This document shows positions 1-11,795 of a stretch of 64,000 nucleotides of DNA, piece by piece. The translations under genes were made by a program, and so were the position numbers. The notes beneath the pieces are model-generated. The model searched no databases. It was given only the letters and a program-made list of their open reading frames with translations, and was not told where the DNA came from. Positions within the stretch are counted from its first letter, which is position 1; each line of letters starts with the position of its first letter. The stretch covers positions 91,481,481 to 91,545,480 of the forward strand of contig CM031607.1 in assembly GCA_018398815.1 (NCBI GenBank), read 5' to 3'. Origin of the DNA: Conus ventricosus. Taxonomy: Eukaryota; Mollusca; Gastropoda; Neogastropoda; Conidae.

Positions 1-237
1 ACTTAACTGCATCTTCACAAGTTTCATCACTTAACTGCATCTTCACAGGCATGCAAGCAAGCCTCTTTCCAGTGGAAACTCTTAAATCTCAAGCTTCAGA
101 AATCCTTGAAGTGAAGTCTTTAGAAAAAAGGAACGTCACTTAGGATTTAAGTCTAATTAGAACACTGAGGAAAACATGTTCATACTAGGGGGTGGATTGG
201 AGGGGAATCTTCACTGGACTATTCCCTTGCACTGAGG

Positions 238-573
238 CTGTGTGTGTGTTGTGTACAGACGTGGACATGGAGCTGTATGTGTGTTGTGTACAGACGTGGA
301 CGTGGAGCTGTATGTGTGTTGTGTACAGACGTGGACATGAAGCTGTATGTGTGTTGTGTACAGACGTGGACATGAAGCTGTATGTGTGTTGTGTACAGAC
401 GTGGACATGAAGCTGTATGTGTGTTGTGTACAGACGTGGACATGAAGCTGTATGTGTGTTGTGTACAGACGTGGACATGAAGCTGTATGTGTGTTGTGTA
501 CAGACGTGGACATGAAGCTGTATGTGTGTTGTGTACAGACGTGGACATGAAGCTGTATGTGTGTTGTGTACAG
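238..573 (+). repeat. 35-bp minisatellite made of copies of a 3' splice site
   Basis: About ten head-to-tail copies of a 35-bp unit. Each contains TTGTGTACAG followed by ACGTGGACATG, which is the acceptor and first bases of the kinase exon starting at 574; the last unit runs directly into that exon. Early units differ by one or two substitutions (GTGGACATGG or GTGGACGTGG versus GTGGACATGA). The array lies in the intron just upstream of the exon. The open frames through it on both strands arise because the unit contains few stops, and I do not regard them as genes. Confidence 0.9.
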
Positions 574-677
574 ACGTGGACATGGAGGAGGTGGACAGCA
601 GTTCAGCCAGTGGCAGGGACAGTGAACTGGTCAGCTGGCTGACGCGACACAACTTCGACCCAGAGGCCATCAGCAGG
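574..677 (+). CDS. ASK-family MAP3K (MAP3K5/15-like), third-last coding exon, start of SAM-type domain
   Basis: Internal exon with acceptor TTGTGTACAG before 574 and donor GTAGGT after 677. It starts with two bases of a split codon and ends in phase 0. It encodes an acidic/serine linker and then helix 1 of a SAM-like domain (S-W-L-T-R-H-N-F-D-P-E-A-I). With the exons at 2246-2321 and 4819-4888, whose phases fit, it forms the pattern W-L...E-E-Y-T-L-x-D...D-I-R-x-L-x-L-K-G-G...C-K-L-W-R-A-I-L, which matches my knowledge of the extreme C terminus of ASK1/ASK3 kinases (stress-activated MAP3Ks upstream of JNK and p38). The kinase domain itself lies left of the window. Identification is from remembered family pattern, not a search; another SAM-domain protein is possible. 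Confidence 0.62.
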
Positions 678-2245
678 GTAGGTGTCGTCGGGGGACCACG
701 CGATGGCTGCAGTGATCACCACAGCTTCTCTCATGTAGCTTTACTGTTGTTGATGAACAGAAAAAGATACACCCAGTGGTGCAGGTGGGATCCAGAAAAG
801 TACTGTCTTCAACTGCCCAACAAACCAGCTGGGAGCAGTCCTTCACCACCAAGATGCAGGACAAAACCTGACTGATGTAACCCATCTCATTATCAATCAA
901 ACGATATCTGGACTGTATATCACAAAACACAACAAGCCTTGCTTCTTGGTGTGAAAAATACCTTCAAAGCTGCAGAACCTTCAGAACTGTGGAGGAAATG
1001 CCCTGTTTTTAAAAACCATTCCTTGGCTTGCTTATCAATTAGGGAAAGGGAGGAGAATGCAGAGAAATATGGTTGCAGAGCACACCCAAAATGAAACCTG
1101 CGTAGGTCACAATTTACATGTTGTAGAACCTACATTTTCTCAGTAAGTCTTGAAAATGTTTGCAGTGAATACCTGACTAATTTTGCTTGATTTGGAACCA
1201 AGAGTGTGGTAAGCTACGCATTTCTTGCATTGCCTGAGGAAGGTCTGTTGCACGCTTGCAACAGCAAAGACATCCATGTTTTCTGCACATTACTGTCAGT
1301 TTTCTTCTTTTTTTTTCTTTCCCCCCTGGTCGTAATGGAATTAATGATTAGCAGGTGAGCGGGGTGCATGATTTTATGACTCCTCTTTTGAGTTCAGGCT
1401 TTGCGTTCTCTGCTATCATCTGCAGTTCTGCACGTGACAACCTGTCTCATGTACTTCACACTTACTTCTGATTTCCAGCAGTTGTCCACATTGAAAAACA
1501 AAAGACCAGAGGTGAATGATCTTTTGTCTTTGAAGCTCCAGCTACGTGGAACAAATTCCCTCCATCTCTCAGAGACTCACATTCTCACACTAAATTCAAG
1601 ACAGGCCTTAAAACTCATCTCTTCTGTACTAAGTAGTATATGTAATGTTTGCACAAGTTATATAAAAGTACGGGTAAGGTCATGGTTGTTTATCATGTGT
1701 ATGTCACTATACATGTAAGTAAATTTAAATGTAGTTTTGTAAAGCATTGTGCGTAGGTGTTTGAAACATTGCGCTGAACAGATGTTTGATATTTGTGTTA
1801 TTGTAAGTGACAAAATATGAAAGGTGTTTAACAGAGACACTGCAAGGCCAGTCGGTTTGGTAAGCTGCCTGCTTATCTTTCATGACACTGGAAGGGGGGA
1901 TAAGAAAATCAAATTGACCACAGAGAGAGAGAGAGAGAGGGTTTGCTCATTTCCATGTTTATGTAAACATGTACACAATCTCTCTGTTCGACGCCCTGAT
2001 GTGGCCCTTTGCGGTCGGCTGGGCTATAAGCAACATTATCTCTGTTCGACTTGCTGTCTGTTACACACAGAACACGGACGCCCAAACCAACATGCAGAAA
2101 TATAAAAAGAATCATGAAAATGAAGGCATACTTTAAGGAGCATTTTTGTTTTCATATGCAGTGAAATAGTTTTCTGTGTCTCCCACTGGCACCTTACTGT
2201 TGTTAGCTAGAGACACCATGGCATTCACCATTCCTGATGTGACAG
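678..2245 (+). other. Intron of the MAP3K-like gene
   Basis: Donor GTAGGT at 678 and acceptor GATGTGACAG at 2236-2245. It holds a decayed LINE 3' piece (about 1440-1640) and a short GA run near 1922; nothing else was recognised. Confidence 0.6.
1440..1640 (+). repeat. LINE 3'-end remnant
   Basis: A translated stretch near 1535-1640 reads like the end of a CR1/L2-type LINE reverse transcriptase ORF (F-E-A-P-A-T-W-N-K-F-P-P-S-L-R, then K-F-K-T-G-L-K-T-H-L-F). It is truncated and lies in the kinase intron in the same orientation as the gene. The clade cannot be fixed from so short a piece. Confidence 0.5.
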
Positions 2246-2321
2246 GTGTGTGATGAGGAGTACACGCTACAAGACCTGATGGAGTTAGTCACCTGGAGGA
2301 CATTCGGCAGCTTCAACTCAA
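2246..2321 (+). CDS. ASK-family MAP3K, second-last coding exon, SAM-type domain core
   Basis: Acceptor GATGTGACAG before 2246 and donor GTGAGG after 2321. It encodes V-C-D-E-E-Y-T-L-Q-D-L-M-E-L-V-T and then, after a one-base frame slip near 2290-2295, L-E-D-I-R-Q-L-Q-L-K, where the lysine codon is completed by the next exon. Phase bookkeeping requires 77 bases but the exon has 76, so one base appears to be missing in this otherwise well-conserved exon. This is either a real frameshift allele or a sequence error; the latter fits other single-base lesions in the window. Confidence 0.62.
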
Positions 2322-2445
2322 GTGAGGGGTTTCTTTACCATCTTATTCCGCACTGTTGTTATCTGTTGTTTTTTTCCTTACATTTGCTTTTGGTCTCATA
2401 ATTTACAGAAATATGCTATACAGGGTTATATTGGTCTAAAACAAA

Positions 2446-2490
2446 ACACACACATACATTCACATACACACACACACACACACACACTCA

Positions 2491-2544
<54 letters not shown>

Positions 2545-2559
2545 CACACACACACACAC

Positions 2560-2609
<50 letters not shown>

Positions 2610-2610
2610 A

Positions 2611-2654
<44 letters not shown>
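2446..2654. repeat. (CA)n microsatellite
   Basis: About 200 bp of CA dinucleotide with occasional TTACC and TCACC interruptions, in the intron between the last two kinase exons. The Cys-Val and His-Thr open frames through it are artefacts. Confidence 0.97.
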
Positions 2655-2658
<4 letters not shown>

Positions 2659-3099
2659 TGAAACTATGAACAGGTCAAAGCTTTGTATGACTGCCAGGTG
2701 CATTCACTGCCACCACCTTTTTAGCAGTTTTCCTAAATCTGTTGAGCTTAGTCGTTTTGGCCACCTCCACCACTCCCTTCTCCTTTTATGGTATTGACCT
2801 TGGAGCCCCACAAGAGAGGCAGTTTGCAGGTTGTTTACTCAGGTGTGAATGAATGCACACCACAGCAATTATGCAAAAAGGAATATGCACACCACAGCAA
2901 TTATGCAAAAAGGAAGATACACACCACAGCAAAAGGAAGATGCCCCTCTCTTTCCACCCTGGTATTTTGTTTTGTTTTTGAAAGGGGCTGGGGAAGGGGG
3001 GTGGGGGGGGTGTCCTCATCTTCTTTGCTATCCCTGTGACATTTTCTCCCAACTTCTCAGCCGGGTTTTCCCATCTGTAGCCCCAGCCAGGCTTTGTCT

Positions 3100-3840
3100 G
3101 CCACGACCTGGCAGCAGCGGTGCACAGAGTGCAGCGGGTGTGGAGTTTCCTCAGGCAGCCCTCCAGGGGAGACGCTGCTGCCCAGGCAGTTCGGTGGTGT
3201 TCAGTGCTGCTTGGTCTGACCAGACATCCGCAGGACACCACTTTGCTAGCCCCATGCTGATCACAGTTACTCATTCCTGTGTGTTTAGATGTGAAGCCAA
3301 CGTGAGTGAATGGCAGATTCCAAATTGCACCACAAGGTCTGTCTGATGACAGCACCCATGGCCTTGCCAGTTTTGATGACTTTGACACAGACTGCCCAAG
3401 GCCTTGAACATGGAGAGGAAAGGGAATCGAGGTCATCACATGAACAGGGCATGAAGGACCACAACATTTGTGTTATGATTGTGTTTGCATTGATACTTCG
3501 TATTGCATTGATCAGTAAGGTTGAGATCAATGGAGACAATGCATGGAATTCCATTCTGGGTCAGAGACTGCATAACAGGGCTGTACTCCACACTACTTTG
3601 ATCATTCTTTCTAGCCTTGACCAGGCCCAAGAGATACAGATACCTGTGGTGTTGTCATGAAATTTAAGCAGCAGTCTCAGAGAAACATTGGTCAAGAAAC
3701 TAGTCTGTGTAGTTCCAGTCTTCCTTGTTTGACTCTAAGGAGGACCAGCCAAGGCTGAAATATCTCTAAGAGAGCTCTGATGAGACTTGAACCCAGGACC
3801 TACCAGCCAGCAAATACACTGTGCTAACCACTGCACCACC
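3100..3840 (-). mobile_element. tRNA-SINE-headed dispersed repeat, copy A
   Basis: Read on the - strand, the right end (about 3838-3780) is a tRNA-like head with an A box (TGGTGCAGTGGTTAGCA) and a B box (GGTTCAAGTCT). The body, down to about 3100, matches at many positions the body of copy B (20,700-21,312 plus 22,395-22,566): shared tracts include the CATGACAGGGCTGTACTC-type segment near 3575 and 21,190, and GATACAG-CACCTG near 3635 and 21,255. At about 700 bp it is long for a SINE and may be a composite. The outer (3') end is not sharply defined. Confidence 0.6.
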
Positions 3841-4316
3841 GTGAATGGTTATTACATAGCCTGTTTTATTAGTGTACATGTGGTACGGCAGTCGGATATG
3901 TGTGCTAGACTTCTGGTCGAAACTGCGTTCGATATTCTTTTCTTTGTTGAGAATAACTTGGTATTTGTGGCAGATATTTGTATGACCTGATAATCAGATT
4001 AATAGACACCTGATAATCAGATTAATAGACAGTTATTGTAACTGTTCACCTTTTCTGAGAAAATGTCAGTTTTGTAATTTTGAAAATGTTGCTGGTTTTT
4101 TTTTATCTTCAGACTAACGCTTCCTTCTTTTGGTATTTAAATTAAGAGTTCAAAGTACAGATTGTATATCTGTTTATTGTATATCTGTTTATTGTTCAGT
4201 AGAATGCAGCTGTGCTGGCACTTGTTACTGACTGTGTTAAAGTTCACCACAGACGCTTTCACCTACACAGAGTACCCCCAGCAGCAAGTGGAGGGTGGGT
4301 GGGTGGGTGTTTGTCT

Positions 4317-4798
4317 AGTGAATATTTGTCTTTCTCCTCAGCCTGCTTCATGTGTATCAAAACAACATGGATTAATGGTGATACACATATTGAGAAACAT
4401 TTCAGCATCATTTTTGACTGCCCATCTGAGAGAAATCGGCCATCTTCAACACCCTTTTCATTTATAATAACTCCTCTGAACAAGGTGGACAAACAAATCA
4501 CCAGACAAAACATGACGCGTTTCAACCTCTTTGGTCTACTTCAAGCAAGGTTAACGACACTGGGGACAATGAAAATGAAGAACAAGCAACCACTTATCTT
4601 TGTCAAATTTGGCGCAAGAATTTGTTTTTGATAAAGGTATTAATCCATGTTGTATTAATACACGTGAAAGAGGCAGAGCAGAGAGACAAATATTCACCCT
4701 TTTCGTTGTGTTGTCAAGATGTGCATCACCATTAATCCATGTTGTTTTGATACACGTGAAACAGGCAGAGCAGAAAGAGAAGTATTCACCTTTTTCAT
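4317..4798. repeat. Three approximately 70-bp repeats (one inverted, two direct) beside the last kinase acceptor
   Basis: Direct copies at about 4637-4708 and 4726-4798 share TTAATCCATGTTGT, ATACACGTGAAA and GGCAGAGCAGA. An inverted copy at about 4317-4386 carries the reverse complement. They occupy the last intron of the kinase gene, ending about 20 bp before the final acceptor. An internal tract between them (4505-4640) is shared with 6060-6205. Confidence 0.7.
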
Positions 4799-4818
4799 TG
4801 TCGGTGAATGTTGTGCAG

Positions 4819-4888
4819 GGGCGGGGTTCGCTGCAAGCTGTGGAGAGCCATCTTGGAAGAAAGAACTCGTCATCGTGACGAAGGATGA
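4819..4888 (+). CDS. ASK-family MAP3K, last coding exon with stop codon
   Basis: Acceptor GTTGTGCAG before 4819. The first G completes a lysine codon begun in exon 2246-2321, followed by G-G-V-R-C-K-L-W-R-A-I-L-E-E-R-T-R-H-R-D-E-G and TGA at 4886-4888. The L-K-G-G-x-x-C-K-L-W-R-A-I-L ending is the most diagnostic part of the assignment to the ASK C-terminal SAM-type domain, a region known to matter for higher-order assembly of these kinases. The perfect phase match with the preceding exon supports the gene model. Sequence downstream is 3' UTR for an undetermined length. Confidence 0.68.
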
Positions 4889-5070
4889 ACAGCTTGCGCC
4901 AGCCATGCCTCACCCCCCTTCACTCCCTGGTTTCCTGTTTTGTGCATCGTCATCGTTGCTGTGCTGACAGAGACAGAACTGAACAATGTTACATGATATG
5001 TGATTGGACAGCGGTCTGCCTGCATGAGGGGATTAGGGAGCTTACTTGTGCCATGTCTGCCTTTGGAGTA

Positions 5071-5222
5071 ATGCGTGTGTGTGTGTGTGTGTGTGCATGT
5101 ATACTTTGTGTGTGTGTGTGTGTGTGTGTATTCTTGGGTTTGTTAATATGTTTGGAACAGCAGTGTGTGTGTGTGTGTGTGGATGTGGATGTGTTTGTGT
5201 GTATGTATGTGTGTGTGTTGAC
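5071..5222. repeat. (GT)n microsatellite blocks
   Basis: Three GT-rich blocks (about 5071-5096, 5106-5130 and 5162-5220) separated by short unique sequence. Confidence 0.95.
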
Positions 5223-6059
5223 CAGTGTTGATGCGTGATGTTTGCTGCTACCTGATGGCCTGACACGAGGCCCTGTGTGAAGGCTGTGTAGACAGGACTA
5301 CAGGGGGACAGTCAGTATTACTGCTTACAGCTTGTGGACGAGGAAAGCATGTGGGCTCTTGGCTTATCCCATTAGAGGCATGCTGCTAACAAATCGTTTT
5401 TGTTCTGTAGACTGCGTGATTGTGACTTTCCCAGTTTTTGTGTGTTGAACACTCCTACAGTCGTCCCCATGAAAAATTGTTTGTTCTGGATGTCTGCACC
5501 TGAGATGATTTTTAAATGTTTTTAACAATTCTTGGATGTTTTTGTTGATTAGAAATCATGTTTTTGATCATGTACATAACCCTTGATGATCTTTTAATCA
5601 TGTTCAAAATGGTGACTGTTTTAATCATGTTTTAACTCTGTTGCACGTAACAGTTTTATTTTGAGAGATGTTCTCCGCCTCACTGTTCTTAATGCCTGAT
5701 TTACTTCTAATGCTGGAGAAAAAAAAAACCACACAAAAAAAAACCTGTGCAACAAATGAAAACAAGGTGCGGAAATGATGACAACATTCTCATCGCAGGG
5801 CAGCTTCAACGTTTTGTCTTTCTTGCATATCTGAGGGTTGTTTTTTTGTTTAATTTTTTTTTGGTAGCTTATATGTCGTGTCATACACCAGTCCCTGAAG
5901 ATTCCTGCCAGTCCTAATTGTCGCTGCATGGTCACCTCAACCGTCGACCTGAACCAGCGTTCAAACTTTGATCCAGATGTAAAATGAGGCGACTGCAGGC
6001 AGAAATCTAAACAAATGTTTAAAAGTGTTTATAAGGCACCACTGAAAACCACACACAAA

Positions 6060-6205
6060 CGAATTGCAAGAAAAAACACGAAACATTTCAACTCTAAGGT
6101 CTTCTTCAGGCAAGATACACAACATGACAGCGAAAATGAAGAACGAGCGAACGCTTATCTTTATCCAAATCGGCGCAAGATGGGCGTTGAATAAAAGCTG
6201 GTTGG
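6060..6205 (+). repeat. Dispersed repeat also present at 4505-4640
   Basis: Both copies share TTTCAAC-CT, a TCTTCAGG/CTTCAAGCAAGG stretch, GAAAATGAAGAAC and CTTATCTTT followed by GGCGCAAGA, with substitutions and small gaps. No coding capacity and no terminal structure were recognised. Confidence 0.6.
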
Positions 6206-7361
6206 GTGAAGGTAAGTGATTGTGCATTCATTGTCCTTGTCCTGAGTGTTGTGTACCTTGCCTGAAGAAGACCTAAGAAGTTGAATCGCGTCGTGTTTTG
6301 TCATGTGATTCATTTGTCTGTTTTTCGGCGGAACATTGTAAATGCATTTTAAAATTCATCCTTCAAACATGAAGATGAAGTAAAGGAGTGAGGGTGGAGG
6401 AGGTGAGGGCAGTGACAGCTGATTTCAGTGGCATTACCTGGGTGGCAGACAAACGATGACACACAGTTGTCAGGAGTTCTGCATTGGAAAACTGAATGTG
6501 GAGGATCATTCTCACTACATTTTCACCTGACAAAAAAAAGGCATACAAGGGAGACAAGTATGAATTCTTAACTGTCAAGATTTTCTTCAAGAAGAAGCTG
6601 ATGACATTGAGCTGTTAATCTCTTGTTGGTGTGATTGAGGGTTGGGTAGGAAATGCTTTTTGTGTGTCTGTCTGTTTGTTTGTCTTTGTTGGATTGTTGA
6701 CAATAAGATCCTCAGGACTCACCATGCCGATATATCACTGAGAAAAAAAAAAATTGAACAATTATTGGATTTGTGTTTCAAATGGCAATTTGGATGAAAA
6801 GAGATGAGGCTGTCATAGGAATTATTCATCAGTTCTGGTTTGGTTTGATGTGTTGTTTCTTAATGTGGATGATGTTACAGAATTCATGTACCTTCAGTTA
6901 AGAGTTTGATAACATTGTGGAGGTGATTTGATTATTGTATCCTGTAAAATCCAAATCAAAAGGAGTGAACAGGCTTGTGGAAGCAGTTTATTCTGTTATG
7001 ATCCTGTTCTTCAACTGTCTTTGTTTTTCCTGTTGGCTTCTTAAGTTTATTCAAGTTGACAGTAGTTCAGGATTTATATCCAGAAAGTCTTCCTGCATGT
7101 TTTCAAGTAGATATTTCTGCAAAATTGTGCCGAGGACAGAGCTCTTAACCCCCCTTGAATAGTATCAGAAGTAGCAAATGATACATTTAGTAAAACAGAT
7201 TTTTGACCACAGGTCTTCAAGTGAAAATGAATAATATAGGTCTTTGAGGATTTTCTTCAGATTTTTTTTAAAAAGGAAAACAGAACAAATTTCGACAACG
7301 TTTCGATAAATTAAGTAGTTTTTCTGAACAATTGATACTGTAATACAGTGGTTCTGAAGGA

Positions 7362-7362
7362 T

Positions 7363-7404
<42 letters not shown>
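7362..7404. repeat. (CA)n microsatellite
   Basis: About 20 uninterrupted CA dinucleotides. Confidence 0.95.
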
Positions 7405-7407
<3 letters not shown>

Positions 7408-8556
7408 TATGCAAGCTTAAATTTCCTGCAGGATCAGTTGCTGACAGTGAAAGATTGTGCTCCACCAGGAATCTGTTAAAAGTTCTGCTCGAATTGCAGT
7501 ATGGTCTGTGAACATGCTGGCAACAAAAATGAAACTACGGTGTAGAACGGTCTTAACTAGCTTATCACTTGTGATGAGAACCTTCAGAGTGCCAAGTCCA
7601 CAAAGGAATTTCCGTGGTTCATTCACATCATTCAGTTCGCCGTGTTTCACAGAAAATTTGAGACAAACCTTGCAACAGCATGCAAATAGCTAGTCACTGA
7701 AACTGTGATGCATGTGTACTTTGTTCAGTGTTGGGTTGTAAACTGCTGTTTTGCTGCCTTCTTTAAAGAGGATTCCTCTCCTTCACCACTGCTTTTCGTT
7801 TCCACGTTTTTCCTGCATGCACGAAGTACCAAAGTGCTCAGATTCTGCTTAAAGGTCAGTTCAGCATCGATTTGACCCAGATGTACTTGCTTTGGGGTCA
7901 GCAGCAAAGTGTATTGGAAACATACTGCCAAAAGCTGCTGTTTTGCCTTGTTGTGTGGAAGTGACAGAACATTATATTTCTATAATCGGTTGACAGTGAG
8001 GTAGCTCTTTAGCACTCGGTTAACTTGTTAGTAAACTACTGATTGTCCTTGGTAGTCAGCAGATTGATATAGACAACGTCCTTGTTACCCTGGTTTCATT
8101 TAAGTGCGCAGAGTGGTAAACACAGGATATCAGTTCATTTCCATATCTGAAAGACTAATTCAGCATGTTTCAGACCTTCAATCCGCAGGAGGCCTTTTAG
8201 ATGTTTTCAGTGGAGGCAGGAATTGATGGGTGATGATAACGGATTTCGTTCAGGAATGATGTGCTGCTGTAGTGTGTTGGTACCTTCGCTTCAACGTGAT
8301 TTTGTTCTGTGAATTATCTGCTGACATTAATACCAAACTGTTGGTGGGAAGATAGTAAAAGAGTTATTAAAATATCCTGGTTTGCATCAGACAGCCATCT
8401 TTCAAAGTGTTTAGTAAGGTAAAGAAAAAGATTGTGAACACGAAGGGATGCTATGATCAAGATGCCATGATGATCAAAATGTGTAGAAATAATGTGTCAT
8501 GACTTTCTGCATTCAGTACAAGGAGGTGAAGGAAGGATCGATCCTTTTTAGGGGAT

Positions 8557-9835
8557 AAACAGTTGAATGTGTCTCAGAACATTAAACAGTTGAATGTGTC
8601 TCAGAACATTAAACAGTTGAATGTGTATCAGAACAATAAACAATTGAAGGTGCCTCAGAACAATAAACAATTGAAGGTGCCTCAGAACAATAAACAATTG
8701 AAGGTGCATCAAAACAACAAACAAATAAAGATGCATCAAAACAATAAACAATTGAAGGTGCCTCAGAACAATAAACAATTGAAGGTGCCTCAGAACAATA
8801 AACAATTGAAGGTGCCTCAGAACAATAAACAATTGAAGGTGCCTCAGAACAATAAACAATGGAAGGTGCCTCAAAACAATAAACAATTGAAGGTGCCTCA
8901 GAACAATAAACAGTTGAAGGTGCCTCAGAACAATAAACAGTTGAAGGTGCATCAGAACAATAAACAGTTGAAGGTGCCTCAGAACAATAAACAATTAAAG
9001 GTGCCTCAGAACAATAAGTAATTGAAGGTGCCTCAGAACAATAAACAATTGAAGGTGCCTCAGAACAATAAACAATTAAAGGTGCATCAAAGCAATAAAC
9101 AATTGAAGGTGCCTCAGAACAATAAACAATTAAAGGTGCATCAAAACAATAAACAGTTGAAGGTGCCTCAGAACAATAAACAATTAAAGGTGCCTCAGAA
9201 CAATAAACAATTAAAGGTGCATCAAAACAATAAACAATTGAAGGTGCCTCAGAACAATAAACAATTGAAGGTGCCTCAAAACAATAAACAATTGAAGGTG
9301 CCTCAGAACAATAAACAATTGAAGGTGCCTCAGAACAATAAACAATTGAAGGTGCCTCAGAACAATAAACAATTGAAGGTGCCTCAGAACAATAAACAAT
9401 TGAAGGTGCCTCAGAACAATAAACAATTGAAGGTGCATCAGAACAATAAACAATTGAAGGTGCCTCAGAACAATAAACAAATAAAGGTGCATCGAAACAA
9501 CAAACAAATAAAGGTGCATCGAAACAATCAACAATTGAAGGTGCCTCAGAACAATAAACAGTTGAAGGTGCCTCAGAACAATAAACAGTTGAAGGTGCCT
9601 CAGAACAATAAACAGTTGAAGGTGCCTCAGAACAATAAACAATTGAAGGTGCCTCAGAACAATAAACAATTGAAGGTGCATCAAAACAATGAACAGTTGA
9701 AGGTGCCTCAGAACAATAAACAATTAAAGGTGCATCAAAACAATACGTAATTGAAGATGCATCAAAACAGTTAACAATTGAAGGTGCCTCAGAATGATAA
9801 GACAAATGAAGGTGCCTCAGAACAATAAACAACTG
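8557..9835. repeat. 27-bp minisatellite, about 47 copies
   Basis: Unit is AACAATAAACAATTGAAGG followed by TGCCTCAG, with variants (CATCAAA, CAGTTG, CAATTAAAG). Because 27 is divisible by three, long frames stay open on both strands (a nine-residue repeat K-V-P-Q-N-N-K-Q-L on +). There is no start context, no non-repetitive domain and no splice evidence, so I do not call a protein. Units are close in sequence, so the array is fairly young or homogenised. Confidence 0.95.
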
Positions 9836-10353
9836 AAGGCGTATTAAAACACGCTGTCTGTAATGTAGAAGAGGAACTTCTGTAAAATTAGTTGTGGTAA
9901 GTCCTTGTCCACTTGACACTGAGTTTGAGTCATATGAAGATGGTGTTTTGAATCATCAGTTTCTATATAAGCGACATATACCACATCATGTTTAAGTAAG
10001 TTGAAATTCTTAGCATGTTTTAATTTCTGAGTTATTCTGAACTATAAAGCTCTAAATGGATGGTCTTCTTGAAAGAGAAAGAAAAGTGTAAAGCTTGTAG
10101 TGTTGTTGTACATGACACGCTTCTTTTCCTCCTACACCCACTAATCACTTACACAGCCACAGTGAAATACTCATCTTGTTTCATAGTCATTGTTTAGCAA
10201 GTCTCAGCATCAGCAGTTTCAACATCAGTGTTCACGCATTTCATTGTGATTCGAGTTCGATACTCAAATTGTAGTCAAGCTGTTTATGACTATAGAGTAT
10301 GTGTTTTGCATTCTGTCTCATGAACATTGATACGACGGACTTCGCCCAGGTCA
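9836..10353. other. Non-coding stretch
   Basis: Nothing recognised between the 27-bp minisatellite and the duplication at 10,354. Confidence 0.6.
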
Positions 10354-10502
10354 GAAATGTTCTTGAGTTTGTAGCTAGTCACCAGGGTATTTTTGGCAGA
10401 GAAAAGGTCCGTGCTTGCTCCGTTCACGAAATGTTCTTGAGTTTGTAGCTAGTCACCAGGGTATTTTTGGCAGAGAAAAGGTCCATGCTTGCTCCGTTCA
10501 CA
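10354..10502. repeat. 75-bp tandem duplication
   Basis: Two adjacent copies starting AAATGTTCTTGAGTTTG at 10,354 and 10,429, almost identical (CCGTGC versus CCATGC). It is a recent local duplication with no coding content. Confidence 0.9.
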
Positions 10503-10859
10503 ATTGAATTGCAATTCGTCTTAAGTCAAACTATGTGGTCCGGTTGGAAGTTGTAGACTTCCATTCTCACCCTCCACTTCCTGCAGCTATCATTGCTTCA
10601 CAGCCTGTCATGTAGAACCTATGATATACACAACAAGTAAGTAGTGGAAGAAAACAGAGCGGATGACAATTCTTTGAGTATTATGAAAGTTATGAAAACC
10701 ATGTTTAAACCCTTCGCTGACCGCAGATAGGATTTGTAGAACGGTCATGTGGAGAGAATCGTTTGCTTCCCCTTGCCTTCACTCCACTTTCAGTTTGTAA
10801 ATAATTGTCTATGAATGTATTGCATCCAAGAGACGTTGCCTCTGCAGTTTGTACAGTTT

Positions 10860-11570
10860 ATAGTGTTAAACGGATGGTGAAATATATTGGAGCAATACTT
10901 GACCACACATGTTCACTGCAGGATCAGGTCAGTAAAATGTCATGCTATGTTCTCAGAACTCTGTCGCATTTCCTCATTTCATGAATATCTTTTCAGCTAA
11001 TGCAGCAGCAAAACTCGTCAGTTCACTGATGACTTCTCAGGTCAAGTTTTATGATTCAGTACTGTATGATTTCCCCGCAGAAGAAAGTTTGCAGCTCTAG
11101 ACAGATCAAATGGAGGTGCTCCACCGTTCTAAGTAAAAGATGGCAGGATCATATTATGCTACGCTAAAGGAGCGCCATTGGCTGTTAAATTTCATTACAC
11201 TACGCTAAAGGAGCTTTCTTGGCTGCCTGTTGAATTTCGTCATAAGTACAACTGTTGTTGTTTTTTTATTTCTGTTTCTTTGATGGTTTTCTTCCAGCTG
11301 ACTGGTCCTGTACTCTCTGCACATGACAGTCATCACATACTTTCTGCTCTTTCAGTCAGAAACCCCTGAAGATACAAAAGCAAAATCTGATATCATTTGG
11401 CAGACATTCCTTTAGCTTTGCGGCCCAGCTGTTTGGAACTCGCTGCCACTCAATGTATTACACCTGCCCAACTTATACTCTCTTTCAAAACACAACAGAT
11501 CTTTCTAGCCAAGCATTTTCACACAATATTGTTCCCACATGTGTGTATACAGTAGGTTCTGTAGTCTGAA
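10860..11570 (+). mobile_element. Decayed LINE (CR1/L2-like), 3' end of reverse transcriptase ORF
   Basis: Disconnected frames give, in order, V-K-Y-I-G-A-I-L-D near 10,880, L-K-E-L-S-W-L-P-V-E-F-R-H-K-Y near 11,200-11,245, and a region near 11,395-11,520 resembling G-R-H-S-F-S-F-A-A followed by W-N-S-L-P. This is the standard order at the C terminus of many metazoan LINE reverse transcriptases. A short local duplication of CTACGCTAAAGGAGC (about 11,158 and 11,201) interrupts it. It is 5' truncated and has many stops. Confidence 0.65.
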
Positions 11571-11750
11571 AGTTGTTACATGTAAATTCATGAAGGTATG
11601 AATGAAGTACAAAAGTGCAGCGAGTACTTTTCAATAAGAATGGCATTCTACATATACTATGATTAGTCTTACAATTCAGCAGTATTCACACTCACCATGA
11701 TTTACAGAGCTGCTATTCAAGAGGAGGATAAATGGACAGCGGACAGATAA

Positions 11751-11795
<45 letters not shown>

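Larger units (their letters stand above)
4889..8556. other. 3' UTR / intergenic sequence after the kinase gene
   Basis: No gene recognised. It contains GT microsatellites at 5071-5222, a CA microsatellite at 7362-7404 and a dispersed repeat at 6060-6205. Open frames here are short and lack family resemblance. Confidence 0.6.

Noticed and set aside
185..670. Long His/Thr/Ser-rich frames on the - strand
   Set aside because: They are translations of the 35-bp minisatellite on the wrong strand; the + strand splice-site reading explains the sequence.
8557..9835. CRISPR-like array
   Set aside because: Repeats are contiguous with no unique spacers, and the context is an animal genome.
8563..9919. 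Frames of 150-436 residues on both strands with nine-residue repeats
   Set aside because: The 27-bp unit lacks stops in several frames and is divisible by three; no start context, domain or exon structure.
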